64,000 nucleotides of DNA from Saxidomus purpurata (Eukaryota; Mollusca; Bivalvia; Venerida; Veneridae), in the NCBI GenBank assembly GCA_022818135.1, contig JAFMSR010000018.1, forward strand, positions 16,643,537 through 16,707,536, read 5' to 3'. The notes beneath the pieces were generated by a model. It saw only the letters and a list, made by a program, of their open reading frames with translations. It did no database searches and was not told where the DNA came from. Below are positions 23,624 to 37,593 of the stretch, piece after piece; within the stretch, counting starts at the first letter, position 1, and the number at the start of each line of letters is the position of its first letter. The position numbers and the translations under genes are program-made.

Positions 23624-26600
23624 GTGACCCTTGACTGACCATCCCTTATCTGGCTATCTACCATTTTTCTTCAAGTGACATCTCCTTGGAAACAACTTGA
23701 TGGAAATTGGAGAAACTTGGCATGAATGTCTGTTGGTAGAGCCTCCGACTACTAGACAATGTTACACACCAAACATCTAAGGTCTGGGCCCTGTGGCTTT
23801 GGACAAGATGTTTTTGAAGTTTTTGCCATTTCAGATTTGGTTGCCATGAAATAATATAGAGTTCTGCATTAAACATCTTACATTGCGGTAGAGGACCATC
23901 AAAGATATACACACAGAGTATCATCACTTCCAGCGAATGGTTTCCGGGGAAATGAAGTTTGAAGAAAATGGTAGACAGGCAACATTGGCCATACAAGGTA
24001 CATTGTATGGTGGGAAAGATCACAGTATATATCACTATATGCATAGTGTATATGCTCAATTGAGCTATAAAAAAAGTAAATTACTTTACCTAATGTTACA
24101 ATGTTAAATGAAGATGTGAAACAACTTATAAATGTATGTATAATTAAACTAAGTTGCATGTATCTTTAATGAATCTGCAAAACTGAAGTCAAAACACATG
24201 TACTTTTTTGCTTTCTCGAATAAAAAAGAAGACTCATGCCATTTGCATTAATTTTTAATAACATGATTAATATGAATACAACATTTATAAATACTGCAGA
24301 ATTAGTCATTATCTCTTTGATCAATATGTACATGTTTTTGATTATCTTATCTGATTATTTTCCCTGATAATGTTTTCTTGTACTTAAAATACAGATTACG
24401 AGTAACCTAGGAGTACATGACAGTAATTTCAAGCATTGTGGTGGGCAAAATAAAACATATAAAGAAAGAAGGCTTCTTGCATTTATATCAATGTTGTGAA
24501 TTCTGTTTTCAGCATTACGTTTCACATAACATAGACATAAGGAGGGTACCGGTGGAGGTAGGGATAGGGCTGTTACGATGCAATAGTGAATTTTGTCACT
24601 GATCAGAGTACTAAACTATCAAAATACCATTATATTTAATCAGAACTAATGTAATGAGTATAATTATGAAGATATTTATTAAATATTAATACCTTTTACT
24701 AAATAGAAATAAATTACACTCAATTGGGAACTAAAGCAACAAGTACATCATGAATTAGTTTTCTTATACTTTAATGCTCTGGTCAAACCCTTTACATTAG
24801 ACTTTTCAAACAGACAGAAATAATTAAAGTTGCTTGTTACAATATGTCTTGCTTAAGTTGAACTACAGTATTTGATGCACAACACAGATCATGTTGAATG
24901 ACATTTCTATTTCTAAACTGTCAATTTTTAAATCTTTTTTCTGTTTTTACTTTATCATTCATGCATCTTAAGTCTTTTTTACTTTTTTTTCTCCAATTTT
25001 TTAAATGTTATACTATTTTTAATATTTTTCTGGTTATATTCCCCCCTTAAAAAATCCTGAAACATATATTGATATATCATACTTCAGTAAAATAAAATAA
25101 GAAAAATCAGTTTAAGCAGTTTCCTACCTTTGTCATATACAAATAAATCCAATCAAACTAATTTAATAAAATTTATGCTAAAATTCAATGCAATTCCACA
25201 GAGAGAAAAATCTTATAACTCCAGTATAAACACAATCCATTGTCAATTTAATGAAGTAATAAACATCAAATTAATAGATTTACTGTTTCCTAGACAAAAT
25301 TCTGACACAGTATGACACTTCTCATTTGTAGATGTGCATATAGTCGTTCCAGTCAGCTGATTACTGCATCACTGAGGCACTACACTGCTACCTAAAAACT
25401 CCAGTTGATCATGTGACCAGCCTGCCACCGTCCAGTGCAGCCCTGATACTAACTAACGATACCTTATATCCTCTATATATACTGTCACGCATCACCAAAT
25501 CCCGGATTACAAGATATCATAGATATAAACAAACACTTGTGCATCACTTGAGACAATTTTATTGTACATTTACACCTTTAATATCCATAGAAGTGAAGAC
25601 ACATCATAAAGATTCGTATAAATAGCTGTGGCAATTCATCTTATATCATCTTATATAGCTGTCGAAAATGTCATAATCAATAAATTAATTTATGAACTGG
25701 TCATCTGGGACGTTTACTAATTTCCTTCAGCCTAGATTTATTTTAAATACCAATTTGCCCAATAGCCAACTATTGAAATTTAAAACCACTTGCATTACAG
25801 TTATGACCTTTTCACCTAGGGCCATCGGCTTAAATTACAGAACATTTATAGTCCATGAAATAAAGCAATATCACCTGTTCCAGAAATGGGACTAATATTT
25901 AACTATTATCAAAATATTATCTTTTGCATTATAAAATAAAATTGAAATTTTACAAATGTTTCAGCTCCTTTTAAAATTGCTACTCTACTTTTTTCACACT
26001 TTTACCTTCTTTTTTTTTAACAATAAAATCTATTCAGTGTTTAAGGGTCAATTTTGGACACAATCCAACAAAAATTCACCTTGCTAAAATCAAAAACTGT
26101 CAACACTTCAACTTCCTAAAACAATTTTTTTGTAACAATTGTCAGAAAATAGCATCCCTTGTAAAATATAAATTCCTGTACCTTAAATGTTTCTAAAACA
26201 GAAGACATTTTTTTTTAACAATATAAACATGGTTATATACTGTATAGGGCAGATTTTATCCATAACTGTCTGTGAATTTATCAATTATCTTATTCATAAT
26301 CAAGTTATCTTATATTTAAACATTTTTGTTTTCTTTACCTCGAATATGTGTCCCATCAACACAAAACAAAGACATTCATTTGCACTGTATGAAAACAAAT
26401 AAAATCTATAGCAGTCTGGGTGCAGTGCAATTAAGATATTAAGTTCCCAGCCATTTATGGATATATACCCACAATAAAGCCGCTTGATTTTATGCCGACT
26501 GATTTCAGATTTCCATGAATCACCCATCTAAAATCTCATGATAAGAGGACAATTTAATACCTGATAGCAATTGTGGTATCAAATAAATTTTATTAGTCCC

Positions 26601-26784
26601 TCAATTGGTACACAAACACACTGACTGACACCTTAATCTTCTTCTACGGTATCTTCTGGCTCAATGGAAAACCTCAGACTATATACATGTATATCACCTC
26701 TTTTCATTTCACTTTTTTCACCTTTTTTCTATTTTTTTTGGGATTTATAAGTACATGTAGTCTACCAGATTGTTCCTGCCAAAG

Positions 26785-26925
26785 ATCAGTGCTAGGCTCC
26801 TGTCCTCCATAAGAAACTGCAATCACTCAAGCATCAAAGAGTTAGGATAGCAGAGGGGCTCAAAACTGAGGCCTTAAATTAGCTTCAAACCTTAACCATT
26901 CCACTACAGAGCTGCCGGTCCATGA
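26785..26925 (-). mobile_element. SINE copy, degenerate, tRNA-like head
   Basis: On the minus strand, 'agctctgtagtggaatggtt' is a box-A-like start and 'agttttgagcccctctgc' a decayed box B, followed by part of the body. It is heavily diverged. Confidence 0.5.
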
Positions 26926-28074
26926 TTTTTATAAAGTTTTCATCAAAGTGCTTATCCTCAGGCTGGATCACAGACACTTGGCATGTGGCAAAGACCCCCT
27001 CTGCTACAACCCACTGAATTACAAGCCTCAAACATTTTTCGAAAAAACATTTTTTTCATAATTATGTTATTAATTATAGTATTATGTGGGCTGTAAGTGG
27101 GTAGTCTTGTAGTAACAGCTTAGTATTTTGGGCTCGGCTCTTTCTGTTTCAGTATACAATGTATTAGCCAGAACTGTTTACAGAAATGTTCATTTACTCT
27201 AGGCTTATAAATCAATGATTAATAGTAATATGTTCTTTTTCAAATCAAACATTGTGATGGTCACTTTGAATGGTAATTTCACTTCAAATTTTATTTCAAA
27301 TTAAGTTTTTCACTGTAATACCAAAATACCTGATTTTTTTCTACATTTAAGTACATGTGACCCTAAATCTTCCAAGAAAGTTCTGAGCTATAATTATCAG
27401 AATAACACCAAATACATTTCTTAAATATGGTTATCGTATATTCAAAAGGTAAAAGTAGACTTAATCAACTGTAAAAAGGTTCTGGGCTAATACATTGACC
27501 AGGTGACATACCGGCCATTGACCGGATGAGATACATGTACTTATAAAGTTCAACATGACATAAATACACAATGTACTTTATAAAGTGATCTGAACACCTT
27601 TCCTTTGTTAACTAAAAATTGGCAAACATGGAAAATTGAAGGTCAGGGCAAACAGGATTTTACATTTAATTAAACTTTAACCATGCCTGGTGGCTATTGG
27701 CCAAACTGTGTATGCAATATCAGCACTAACAAAGCCAGTAAGATGACCACAGGTGAATTAATCAATAGTGTCCACTGTGTGTATTGAGGTATGACGGTTG
27801 ACCTTCTGACACAAAATCTTCAACAACAGCTTAAACATTCCCCCATTTCATGTTTTTGACTTTCTGTAGCAAATTTCAATAAAAAGGGGGGTTTTACAAT
27901 ATTCAAATCATGTACATTTTGTACATTTTATCCTAATGACCGCATATAATTGTATGTGTGGTCAGTGTTGTGCAATGTATATATTAATTATGCGCATGCA
28001 TTGTTGCTATATATTGGTTTGTCATTCCTTGGTGTTTAACACCAGATTCAACAGTACTTCAGCTAATCGCAGGG

Positions 28075-28260
28075 GGAAAGTTTACATGAACCTTAGTATC
28101 ACTTTTGGGATGGACCAGTATCCGACTGGACCCATCCTCTGAGTCTGAAAGTGCCAACTTTCTCCCATGTAAAGAGCCGGGTCAGTAGCAGGGCTTGAAC
28201 CCAGAACTCTTAATTAGTGACTCCAGGTCAGCACCTTAACCACCTGAATAGGGAGATGGA
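28075..28260 (-). mobile_element. SINE copy, tRNA-derived
   Basis: On the minus strand, 'tcaggtggttaaggtgctg' (box A region) is followed by 'gggttcaagccctgc' (box B). A body with 'gaggatgggtccagtcgg' follows, parallel to the other copies. Confidence 0.6.
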
Positions 28261-29589
28261 TAGGCTCTACTGTTTCCTGCAGGGTCAACAGGGGCACTAC
28301 ATTTTGGGTTAAGAAGGGCACTTTTGATGCATGGCTATCATTTAGCACAGTGGTCTGCTAACACAATGCAGTAAAAATGTTAAATAATGTTCTAATGGTA
28401 TCCTGAACCAAAAGTATGAAGGGATTAATCTATAGGTAGTGCTGCACCCTACCCTTTTTTGCCTCTCCTCCACTACCTTTATGGGCCCCCTTCTGTCCTT
28501 TTAACCCACAGATTAGAAGGAACATTTCTCAGCATTTTAAAGGAAGATCTTCCTTATATAAGATTGTTACATCTTTCTAAATCCAAAGGTTTCAATTTGA
28601 ACTGATACTTTCTGATTTTGAAGATTTCAAACACAAAACCTGTCCCTGTCCCTTTTCTGAGAGCACCTAGTCCTTGTCATCAGTCTGGAATAATCCCTAA
28701 TTATGATTATCAAAAATGTGGAACGCATGTACTTTTACTTTAAAAATGATGTTACATGAACCAGTATATGCTTCACACTACATTGCCTGCAATCTATCAG
28801 CTGTATCACAAAAAATTTACGTTAGGAGAATGTGATTAGGGGTAATGAAGTTTTTAAAACGACCTTCCTATTCAAAAGCAATGACTATACACTGTATATG
28901 CAACATACTCATATTAACATACATGTTAATATCATGGCTATATAATTTGTTTCACATTTATTTGTACAAGGGAGGAAACCTACATGTATGTGGATTTTTC
29001 AACTTGAATTTACTTTAAGGCCCTTGACAACAGACTTTATAGTCACTGATAACATATATTTCTTTATTTCCTCCACATGTGAAGATTACATATATAAATT
29101 GAAACATTCAAAATAAACATATTATACATATACAAGTGAAAATTGATTATTTCAGTGATATTCAGATAGTTTATGTACAATACAATGTATTTACAGATAT
29201 GGCATAAAACAATTTCAAACTGATTCTTTGAAAGAATGACGTGTAAATGATGTCATTGACAGGTCAGACGAGACATATAATTTTACATGTTTTTATTTGT
29301 CTATATTTGCCTATATGTTTCATTTTGATGTACTCCGTTTCAGCGAAATATACATATACAGCACTTGTCTATTTAAAATTCAAAAATACAGGGAAATTTT
29401 ATCACTCACCTAAAAAATGGAGGATTAAAAAAAATATGAGGGCCCAACATCAAACACCTTTTTTGAATCATTGTAGGCTACATGTTTACAGGAACAACGA
29501 ACCGATCAAAAGTTTTGAAGGAAAATAACATATTTTTATTTATAAGAGTTACTTCCTCTTTAACATGTTTAATCTTTATAAAAAATAAA

Positions 29590-29591
29590 TA

Positions 29592-29645
<54 letters not shown>
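29590..29645. repeat. (AT)n microsatellite
   Basis: A long uninterrupted AT dinucleotide run directly abuts the left arm of the palindrome at 29641. A second, shorter run lies just beyond the right side near 30200-30216. Confidence 0.95.
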
Positions 29646-29647
<2 letters not shown>

Positions 29648-30155
29648 TAATTAAATAAAAATGACTTGATATGGCTTTAAAATAATGATTTAATTAACTA
29701 AATTAACGCTAGCGTTTCATACAATTCATCAGGCACAATTGTAGTGAATGACGTTGTTTCCATGACGTTGACGTCATAAGTTAACTTCCTGCAGGGGAGA
29801 TTACTGTTGTGAAAATGCAGATAATTAATGTAAATTGATGGCGTTAAGCCTTGGTTTGAATTTGTTAATAAAATAATTTTCTTTTGCTAACCTAGCTGAA
29901 ACACATTTATTTTTTAATTTAAAGAAAGGAAACAAATTCAAACCAAGGCTTAACGCCATCAATTTACATTAATTATCTGCATTTTCACAACAGTAATCTC
30001 CCTTGCAGGAAGTTATGACGTCAACGTCATGGAAACAACGTCATTCACTACAATTGTGCCTGATGAATTGTATGAAACGCGTAGCACAGTTAATTTAGTT
30101 AATTAAATCATTATTTTAAAGCCATATCAAGTCATTTTTATTTAATTACTTATAT
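29641..30155. mobile_element. Foldback element: 515-bp palindrome with arms of about 225 bp
   Basis: The left arm (29641-29866) and right arm (29931-30155) are near-perfect reverse complements with a 64-bp centre. Shared landmarks include ataagtaattaaataaaaa at the outside, 'tttcatacaattcatcaggc', 'gacgttgacgtcat' and 'aaccaaggcttaacgccatc' at the inside. I see one 5-base indel and a handful of substitutions. The ends lie in TA-rich sequence. No coding frame exists; it is a non-autonomous hairpin-type transposon or an inverted duplication. Confidence 0.9.
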
Positions 30156-33100
30156 ATATTGCCTTTTCCGGCATTTAAAGGGTTTTAAACCTTAGGACTA
30201 TATATATATATATATTAAAAAGAGTTGCCTCCCTTAATCTTTTTAACAAAAATAATATTTATGTTTCTTAGAGTTGCCTCCCTTTCATATTTTTTACCAG
30301 TGTTCAACTTCATGTAAACAAATATGTTGACTAGAGATTTAACAGTTTTTGAGTTTATCTATTTGTATACGGGATTTTCATACACATATTACAGAAATAA
30401 GCGCGATCTTTGAAAAAATTGGGTGAATCCAACAAATGCACGTCCTAGCATAGATATTGCATATTCAGAGCAATACATGTAGCCGGAAAATTATCTGTTT
30501 TCATAATTTTATTACTATAAACCCTCATCAAGAATTGATAATCCATGATCTATTCTATCAGATTCATTATCATTTCTAAAAAAAACTCTGTAAAACTTAA
30601 TTATTTCTTACACGTTTTGTAACATGTCACCTGACCAAAACGAAGGTATCGCCATTTCAAACGGTCAATATTTATTTGCCGAGTTATAACTTCTATCAAC
30701 ATACCTTATGTAGATTATTTAAATTTAAATTTTGTCCACTGTGACTCTAAAAATGAAGAATAAGATTTCACTTTACCTGAAAACCTTAATGATTATAAAT
30801 GAAAAATCTCACCACCAACACGGACCTATATACACAGGGATTGGCAACTCTCGTATTTTTCTATACAAGTTCAACATTTTTCTTGCAGACTGCGAGATTT
30901 TAGCACCGATGGACAATATCCGTGGTTATCGGAAAGGGAGAATGACCAGCAACTGCCTGTGCTCCATCTTGGAACAAATTGGGGAAAACGTAAAAAATAA
31001 ATCAAATTTAATCGTGTCTTCTTCAATATTTATGACTCAATAGTTTGTATTTTTCTTTCTTTATGTAACTTTAGTCTCATTCCAACCTGTCTTTTTTCTT
31101 TTTTTTCGTAATGCGTAACTTTTATCGATTTTGTTTGTTAAAAATTTTGTCAGCGCGATGTAGAAGGAAGCTATTGCCTGTCCTCCATCTTGGAACGTAT
31201 CGGAGGAAAAACGTAAACAAAAAATCAAATTTAATAGTGTCTACTTCAATATGACTGTATGGCTCAATAGTTTGTATTTTTCTTTCTTTATGCAACTTTT
31301 GTCTTATTCCAAGCTTTATCTTTTTTCGTAATGCGTAACTTTTATCGATTTTGTTTGTTGAAAATTTTGTCAAGGCTGGCGGCACCTGCCGACTATCGCA
31401 AATCGGAAAATTTCCGGAAAACACTGAGCGCGCGCAAAGCATGATGGGTAAACATCTTTCCAGATATCACATTATCGATTTTCAGAAGTTGCCAATCCAT
31501 GTGTATATAGGTCCGTGCCACCGATTACCGGTAAAAATTTAGATGTTTAAACTTAAGTTACATGCAATTTTACATACATGCTGTATATCTACAGGTACCC
31601 AGTTAATAAAGCCGACTGTCATCGCTGTAGAGTTAAGATTGTTATGCGAATTACAATATTTTTATTTCTATATTTCACCGATTGATGTTGGTGTATACAG
31701 GTAAACTGAACTTAGACTTAGCATCATTATTAACACACTGATTAACTTAATGTAATTGTGTAACATCAATGTCGTCATTTAATGATTAATATATAATTAA
31801 AAATTGGATTAACAAGCGTTTATAAGTATAAGTGCCGAACTAATAATATCTGCTGGGGAAGTCTACACAGCAGTGAGATGTATAAGGCAAACAACTCTAA
31901 AATGTCAGCCAGCCTTCAAAGCGGAAATAGTGAGAGTAGCCGTTGACCATGAGCCAATGCGGTCAGTCATCCAAGTATACATTGTTTAGCTATAAATTTT
32001 CCATGGATTCTAACCATGTCACTTACAGAGCTAGTCTCACTATTTCCACTTTGAAGGCAGAACGATTTTACAGGTTGACATTTTACAGTTGTCCGCCTTC
32101 TACGTCTCACTTTGATGTGCAAATAGCTGGGAACACATCCCCAACAAAATTCTGCAATAAAATCCAATATTTAAATGTATTTATGATTTAACATGATAGG
32201 ATTAAGTTTAAAAATGATACTTACTTCCAAGTTACCTTTACCTATTTACACACCTGCTTCAATCGGTGAAATATAAGAATAAACGGCATATCATGCCATA
32301 TGTGTAAACTTGCATGTTTAGGTTTGACCATTCAGATTTTTATAAAGTGGTGAGATTTTTCATAAAATCTTAAGATTTTCATTTAAAGACATACTTAATT
32401 CTTCGTTTTAGAGCGTAAATTGTTATTTGAACTAGGTAAATTGTGTATTATGAGCCGGTTGTATCTAATATTGAAACTACACTTTCCGCCTATTATGGAG
32501 CACAAAAATTAGGCGTAGAGGTGTGACAGTTATAAAATATCAGATCTGTGAAAGGGGACACACTGAAACGCCAAATTAATTAGGCTATTACAGGGCTTGC
32601 CTGTTGGAAATTACACATATTCTATAATATAGTGTATCTATATAGATCAGGCACTCGGCCTCACTCAGTCAAACATTTCAAAGGTCAATAATTACATACA
32701 TAACTGTTCCGACATTCATTAATCAAAGTCTTCAATTTACAGATTGAAATGTGTTTTTATCTTTCTTCATGACTGATCATGCAGTAATGAATACAGTGCA
32801 TGTATATACCTCCCCCTCATATCTGCATACAGTATTTTCCTTTTCAAATAGAAACCCTGGTAAACAACTTCCCAACAGCCCCTGAATATTTTACACAGGT
32901 GAAAACAGGTAAATTTTAAAAGCAGATGTGGAAGCACCAAAATAAGTTAAAACATAACAACAACTTACACGAAAATAAACTGGGTCATTCTGATCCAAAT
33001 TTGATCTTGGAAATTGCACTAAAGTCCATTTATTTATTTTTAATGTGTGCGAAATTGTGACTGGTTACCGGTTTATATCCGTCATTTTGCACTCAGACGC

Positions 33101-33246
33101 TTTTTCTTTCTAAGCGATCAATGAGCGTCAATTGACTGCGATTATTTCAAAACACACCGTCCATTTACTGAAGTGTGACTCAGGTCAGGGAGTGTTTTTA
33201 GCTTTCAAAAAAGCTACCGCTCGCTGCCTACGTTCGGTGCGAAAAC
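30156..33246. other. Intergenic region, no gene seen
   Basis: It holds a 221-bp tandem duplication (30952-31372) and a 34-bp inverted repeat pair around 31906-32060 ('cttcaaagcggaaatagtgag' against its reverse complement, about 90 bp apart). No exon was recognised. Confidence 0.6.
30952..31372. repeat. Direct duplication of about 200 bp (period 221)
   Basis: Copy one (30952-31152) and copy two (31173-31372) share 'tgcctg.gctccatcttggaac', 'aatcaaatttaat.gtgtct', 'caatagtttgtatttttctt' and 'cgtaatgcgtaacttttatc' in order. A 20-bp unique stretch separates them. Confidence 0.85.
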
Positions 33247-34861
33247 CACAGGTGGAAGGAACATACCTTTGAATTTTTTTCTTAAGCTAATGTCTTTTTC
33301 TATGCATTTTAAAATTGATATCAGAATAAATAAAAAAAAAATTGAATTTTTTTTTTCCGTCATAGCTCTACTATAGACAAGGTTCCCAACACACTCTGTA
33401 TGAAAACAAGCATGTCGCTCCGAAAAACTCTTCCATTTCTTTCAAATTTAAGTAACGTTAAACAAAGTTGAACGAATTTTAGAGGGAAATAATAGAGCCT
33501 TAAGAAAAAGTTTACTCCAATCAAGGTCTTTCAAATAGTATTTGAAAGACCTTGCTTCAATGGAAAATTCCAAGCCGTTTTCATTCTATACGCGAGAATG
33601 CCAAAGCTGTAGAGCGATTTTCGCTCAAACCAGAAAAATGTCACACATTTTCCAGACGGTGATTTTCACTAAATTCTCTATTAATATTGCGGTAGTCTAC
33701 TGCGATAGGAAACAATCAAAACATGCAATATATATGTTTAGACTACAAATCATGTCGTAGATCGTACTTTTACTCAAAATGGGTACGATGCTACGGCGGA
33801 TTTTTCATTTTTTGTTTGTTATCGTGCTTATTGGGTCCACCAACCTCGTTCAAGGTATTCATAGTTCCCACATCCACAATATTTACCTCCCTTGTTCTGA
33901 ATTGGCAGCCATTTTGAATGGCAAAACTGAAAAAGCATTAATAGGAATTTTTCTCAATTATGTGATAATTAAGAAAGTACCAAGATAATTTATGTGTGAC
34001 AACCACATTCTCTTGAACCTGCTGTGTCATCTGCCCATATCAGCATAGTATATTAATTATGTTTATAAATCTGGTTAGTTTGTAATTGTTAAGTAGATTG
34101 TTCCCTCCTAACTTTAAGGGAAGCAGCCATACAAAATGGCTGACAATTCAGAACAAGGGAGGTAAATATTGTTAATGTGGGAACTATGTATAGACGGTAC
34201 GACCCGTTCATTTTTTGTTGACTAAATGCTTTTACTTTCAATCGCCTTCGGATATGTTTTGATAATGTCCTTGAATAGCTGTTACAAATCACTGCGCAAC
34301 CTCTCGGACCTTCATGGCCGCTTATACATTTTGACAATTACAAAAACTGAAAAATCCGCTGTAGCATCGAACACATTGGTGTAAAGGTACAATCTACGAC
34401 ATGATTTGTAGTCTAATAATATGTATTTCTTGTTTTGATGGTTGCCTTTCGCAGTACCGCAATATTAGTGGAGAATTAAGCGAAAATCACTGTCGGAATA
34501 TGTGTGACATTTTTCTGGTTTGAGCGGAAATCGCTATATCAGCGTTGGTATTTTCCTTTTAGAATGGAAACGGCTTGGAATTTTCCATTGAAGTAAACTT
34601 TTTCTTAAAGCTCTATCATTTCTCTCTAGAATTCGTTCAAATTTGTTTAACGTAACTCAAATTTGAAAGAAATGGAAGAGTTTTTCGGAGCGACATGCTT
34701 GTTTTCATACAGAGTGTGTTGGGAACCTTGTCTATAGTAAAGAGCTATGACGGAAAAAAAATTCAATTTTTTTTTTATTTATTCTGATATCAATTTTAAA
34801 ATGCATAGAAAAAGACATTAGCTTAAGAAAAAAAATCAAAGGTATGTTCCTTCCACCTGTG
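33247..34861. mobile_element. 1.6-kb foldback element with very long inverted arms
   Basis: The outer ends are CACAGGTGGAAGGAACATAC and its reverse complement. The left arm (33247 to about 33922) and right arm (about 34125-34861) match for most of their length, through 'ttttaaaattgatatcagaa', 'catgtcgctccgaaaaactc', 'ggaaaattccaagccgtttt' and 'ggcagccattttg'. The right arm has roughly 110 bp near 34210-34330 with no partner in the left. The centre is about 200 bp. Short frames inside are not coding. A 254-bp derivative with the same ends lies at 63632-63885, so this is a mobile family. Confidence 0.9.
33523..33555. repeat. 33-bp palindrome inserted in the left foldback arm
   Basis: caaggtctttcaaata and its mirror tatttgaaagaccttg meet at a one-base centre. 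The right arm of the host element runs straight from the flank on one side to the flank on the other, so the 33 bp were gained in the left arm. The core word 'ggtctttcaaatagtat' also occurs at 21923. Confidence 0.85.
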
Positions 34862-36401
34862 TGACGAACGAGTTATTGTATAGCGGGGATACATGGCTGC
34901 ACGTTCTCTACAAGATGACCATGTGAAAAAGGTTTCCTGGAAAATCATTCAAAGTAGATGTTGTCTCATGACCTTTTACCTTTTAGGTATGACCTTGGCC
35001 AAGTAAGATTTGAACATAGGCACTGCATATAATGAACATATCGTTTTGATGAACTGAAAATTTGACCCAAGTTTCATAAAAATGTTTTAATGGATTCAAA
35101 AGATATGAAGTGGGAGCAAAAACAATGACCCCTTAGTATGACATTGACCTTGAGACGGCACAGTTGGAACACGAGTTCTACACATCGTATTGATAGGATC
35201 AACATTTGATCCAGGTTTCATGAAAGTCCTTCATATGGAGCAGACACGAACAACCAATAAACACTAAGTGTAACATTGGTCAGCCCTGTTGTCGTTCTGA
35301 GGTGAACATCTGACCCAAGTTTTATGAAAATCCTTCACGGGGTTAAGAAGATATGGAGCAGATACGAAAGGGACCTTGACCTTACGGCTGAGATTCTGCA
35401 CGTTGTCATTTGACGTAATTTTAATAACAATCATTCCAAAGACTGGGGGGAGGAGGAGCAGAAACGAAATGCAAGGTTTGAACAATTGACCCAACGTTGT
35501 GACCTTGACATTGGAGCGATTAAATTACAACATGGGTTCTGTTCCTCGTTCACATTCTTTCAAGGTTCGTGGCGGGAGATAACAACACGTGAATTCCAAC
35601 AACTTCCCCCGCAACAGTTATTTCCCTTTATTACACTTCTCGTTTTGTAGAAACAACTTAGTCACACACAAAAATAACAATATGTTTTATATGTTGACCG
35701 TTGGATTATGCCATCACAGTGACTTCTAGCTGATGAAGGAGACTATCCTGCGCCACAGGTCACTGGTCTTTGACCAACATAGACAGTACCTGAAAATACC
35801 AAATAATTCACATGTACATTGCATGCAGATTTTGTTCTCCCCATTTTATTCGCGTTTTATCATTTTGCGATTATTTTCCATGCATTTCCTTAGTTTTAGC
35901 CAATCAAATACATAGGGTGGGTCCGCAAGTTCCCTAGACAAAATAGCCTGGTTCCGAGTACCACCTATTTACCATACTGGTACCATTAGGCGTACTCTCT
36001 ATAGTCTCTATAAAGTCTTGCACGAAGCAAAAGTTCAAATTTCAGTATTCTATTTAGCTGTTTTTATTACTTAGCCAAAAACACCGACTTACCTAAAGAT
36101 CTGTATTTCTGTGAAAGAACTGTTTACTACCCAATATTGTTGGAGTATTTGTCTTCAGATTAGGTTTTATAAAGTGAAAGCCACAAGAAGACTTCGGGAA
36201 AAGACCATGCAGGGTGACAGAGGTTGACATTGAAGGGTGACATAATGGGGAAGACTTGAAGACTATGGAGGATGACGGATGATGGCAGAACGTTAGAGAG
36301 GACCATTTCTGACTTATGAAACACCTTCTTTTCTAACCACATTTACCTCCCGAATTCTATTAATTAATACCATAAAAATACAGTAACCTTTTTAATATAT
36401 A
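34862..36401. other. Dispersed-repeat and intergenic region, no gene seen
   Basis: The 'gaccttgacctt' repeat (34905-35530) makes up the first part. After it come an isolated frame at 35733-35915 (not supported as a gene) and a short 'gtccgcaagttccctagac' dispersed word (35921-35985) also found near 60668. Confidence 0.55.
34905..35530. repeat. Quasi-tandem 'gaccttgacctt' dispersed repeat
   Basis: Blocks of 'atttgacccaagtttcat', 'gaaagtccttca', 'gatatggagcagacacgaa' and 'tgaccttgac' recur three to four times at roughly 110-180-bp spacing. I recall sequences of this type as abundant dispersed repeats in bivalve genomes. Confidence 0.7.
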
Positions 36402-36828
<427 letters not shown>

Positions 36829-37593
36829 GCGACCATGCGTTACAGCGTAATTGTAGATCATGACCAGAACGCACGACTTTTCAGGTCTACAAAGTCTGCA
36901 ATGACGTTTATCTTTCTGCTACGATACAAACATTAAACTTGTCGCTGTTTAAGTCACAAAATAATCGAACAGCCTACTGAATTTTCCTTGAAAAAAAAGG
37001 CGATAGTACACTATTAAAGCACTTGATTATTTTATATCTATTACTATGAGGTCATCGTTGCCCATAGCAGTTGTATGTTATTTTTCTGCCAATGGATTGT
37101 TCTAGGTATTTTGAGTAGAATTATTGACGGCAAGGTACGCTACAAGATCCAATATGAGATTGATTGGAAAATGATACAGCGAAAATGTCAGAAAGCTATC
37201 GGAAACAATAGAAGTTTGTAATTGCACGTTTATCACGAAGTTTGAAGGCTTGTTACAGTGATACGCTTTATCATGATCCATAGACCTATTTCTTTTTCTT
37301 TCTTATCAGTAATATTGTCGTTTTATTACCATACAAATAAATTGACAATAATAGCACTTGTAAAGGCGTACATGTCGCCACGTTATGCCAAGACTTATTC
37401 GGGAATACCACAGTAAAATATCATGGACCGTCTCAGAGCATGAAAACAACGTATCACCATTAGAAATAAAATCTATTAATTATCAAAACTATCCGTACAT
37501 ATAGAAGTCAAACATGTTTTCTTGACTAATTATCTTAACTACAACAACAACATTATAGAACCCATCATTAACAATACTAGAAAAGACTTTTTC
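36829..37593. other. Intergenic, nothing recognised
   Basis: Unique-looking AT-rich sequence with no frame, repeat end or splice-bounded block that I could support. Confidence 0.5.

Larger units (their letters stand above)
21872..29589. other. Long AT-rich intergenic or 5'-leader region, no gene seen
   Basis: It lies upstream of the orphan gene's first visible coding exon, so it may contain that gene's leader exon and promoter, but neither is identifiable. It contains a C-run at 22015-22025, a 'TAGCTCACCTGAGC' foldback (23557-23623) and two degenerate SINE heads (26785-26925, 28075-28260). Many 'tacatgta' palindromes occur. Confidence 0.6.

Noticed and set aside
32190..32225. Possible leader exon donor (gtaagt on the minus strand) for the orphan gene
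   Set aside because: A lone donor match without a promoter, transcript evidence or a distinguishing sequence; similar matches occur by chance elsewhere, such as near 22700 and 25130.
35733..35915. 60-codon plus-strand frame starting MKETILRHRSLVF
   Set aside because: The first 20 codons look exon-like, but there is no donor, acceptor or neighbouring exon to support it.
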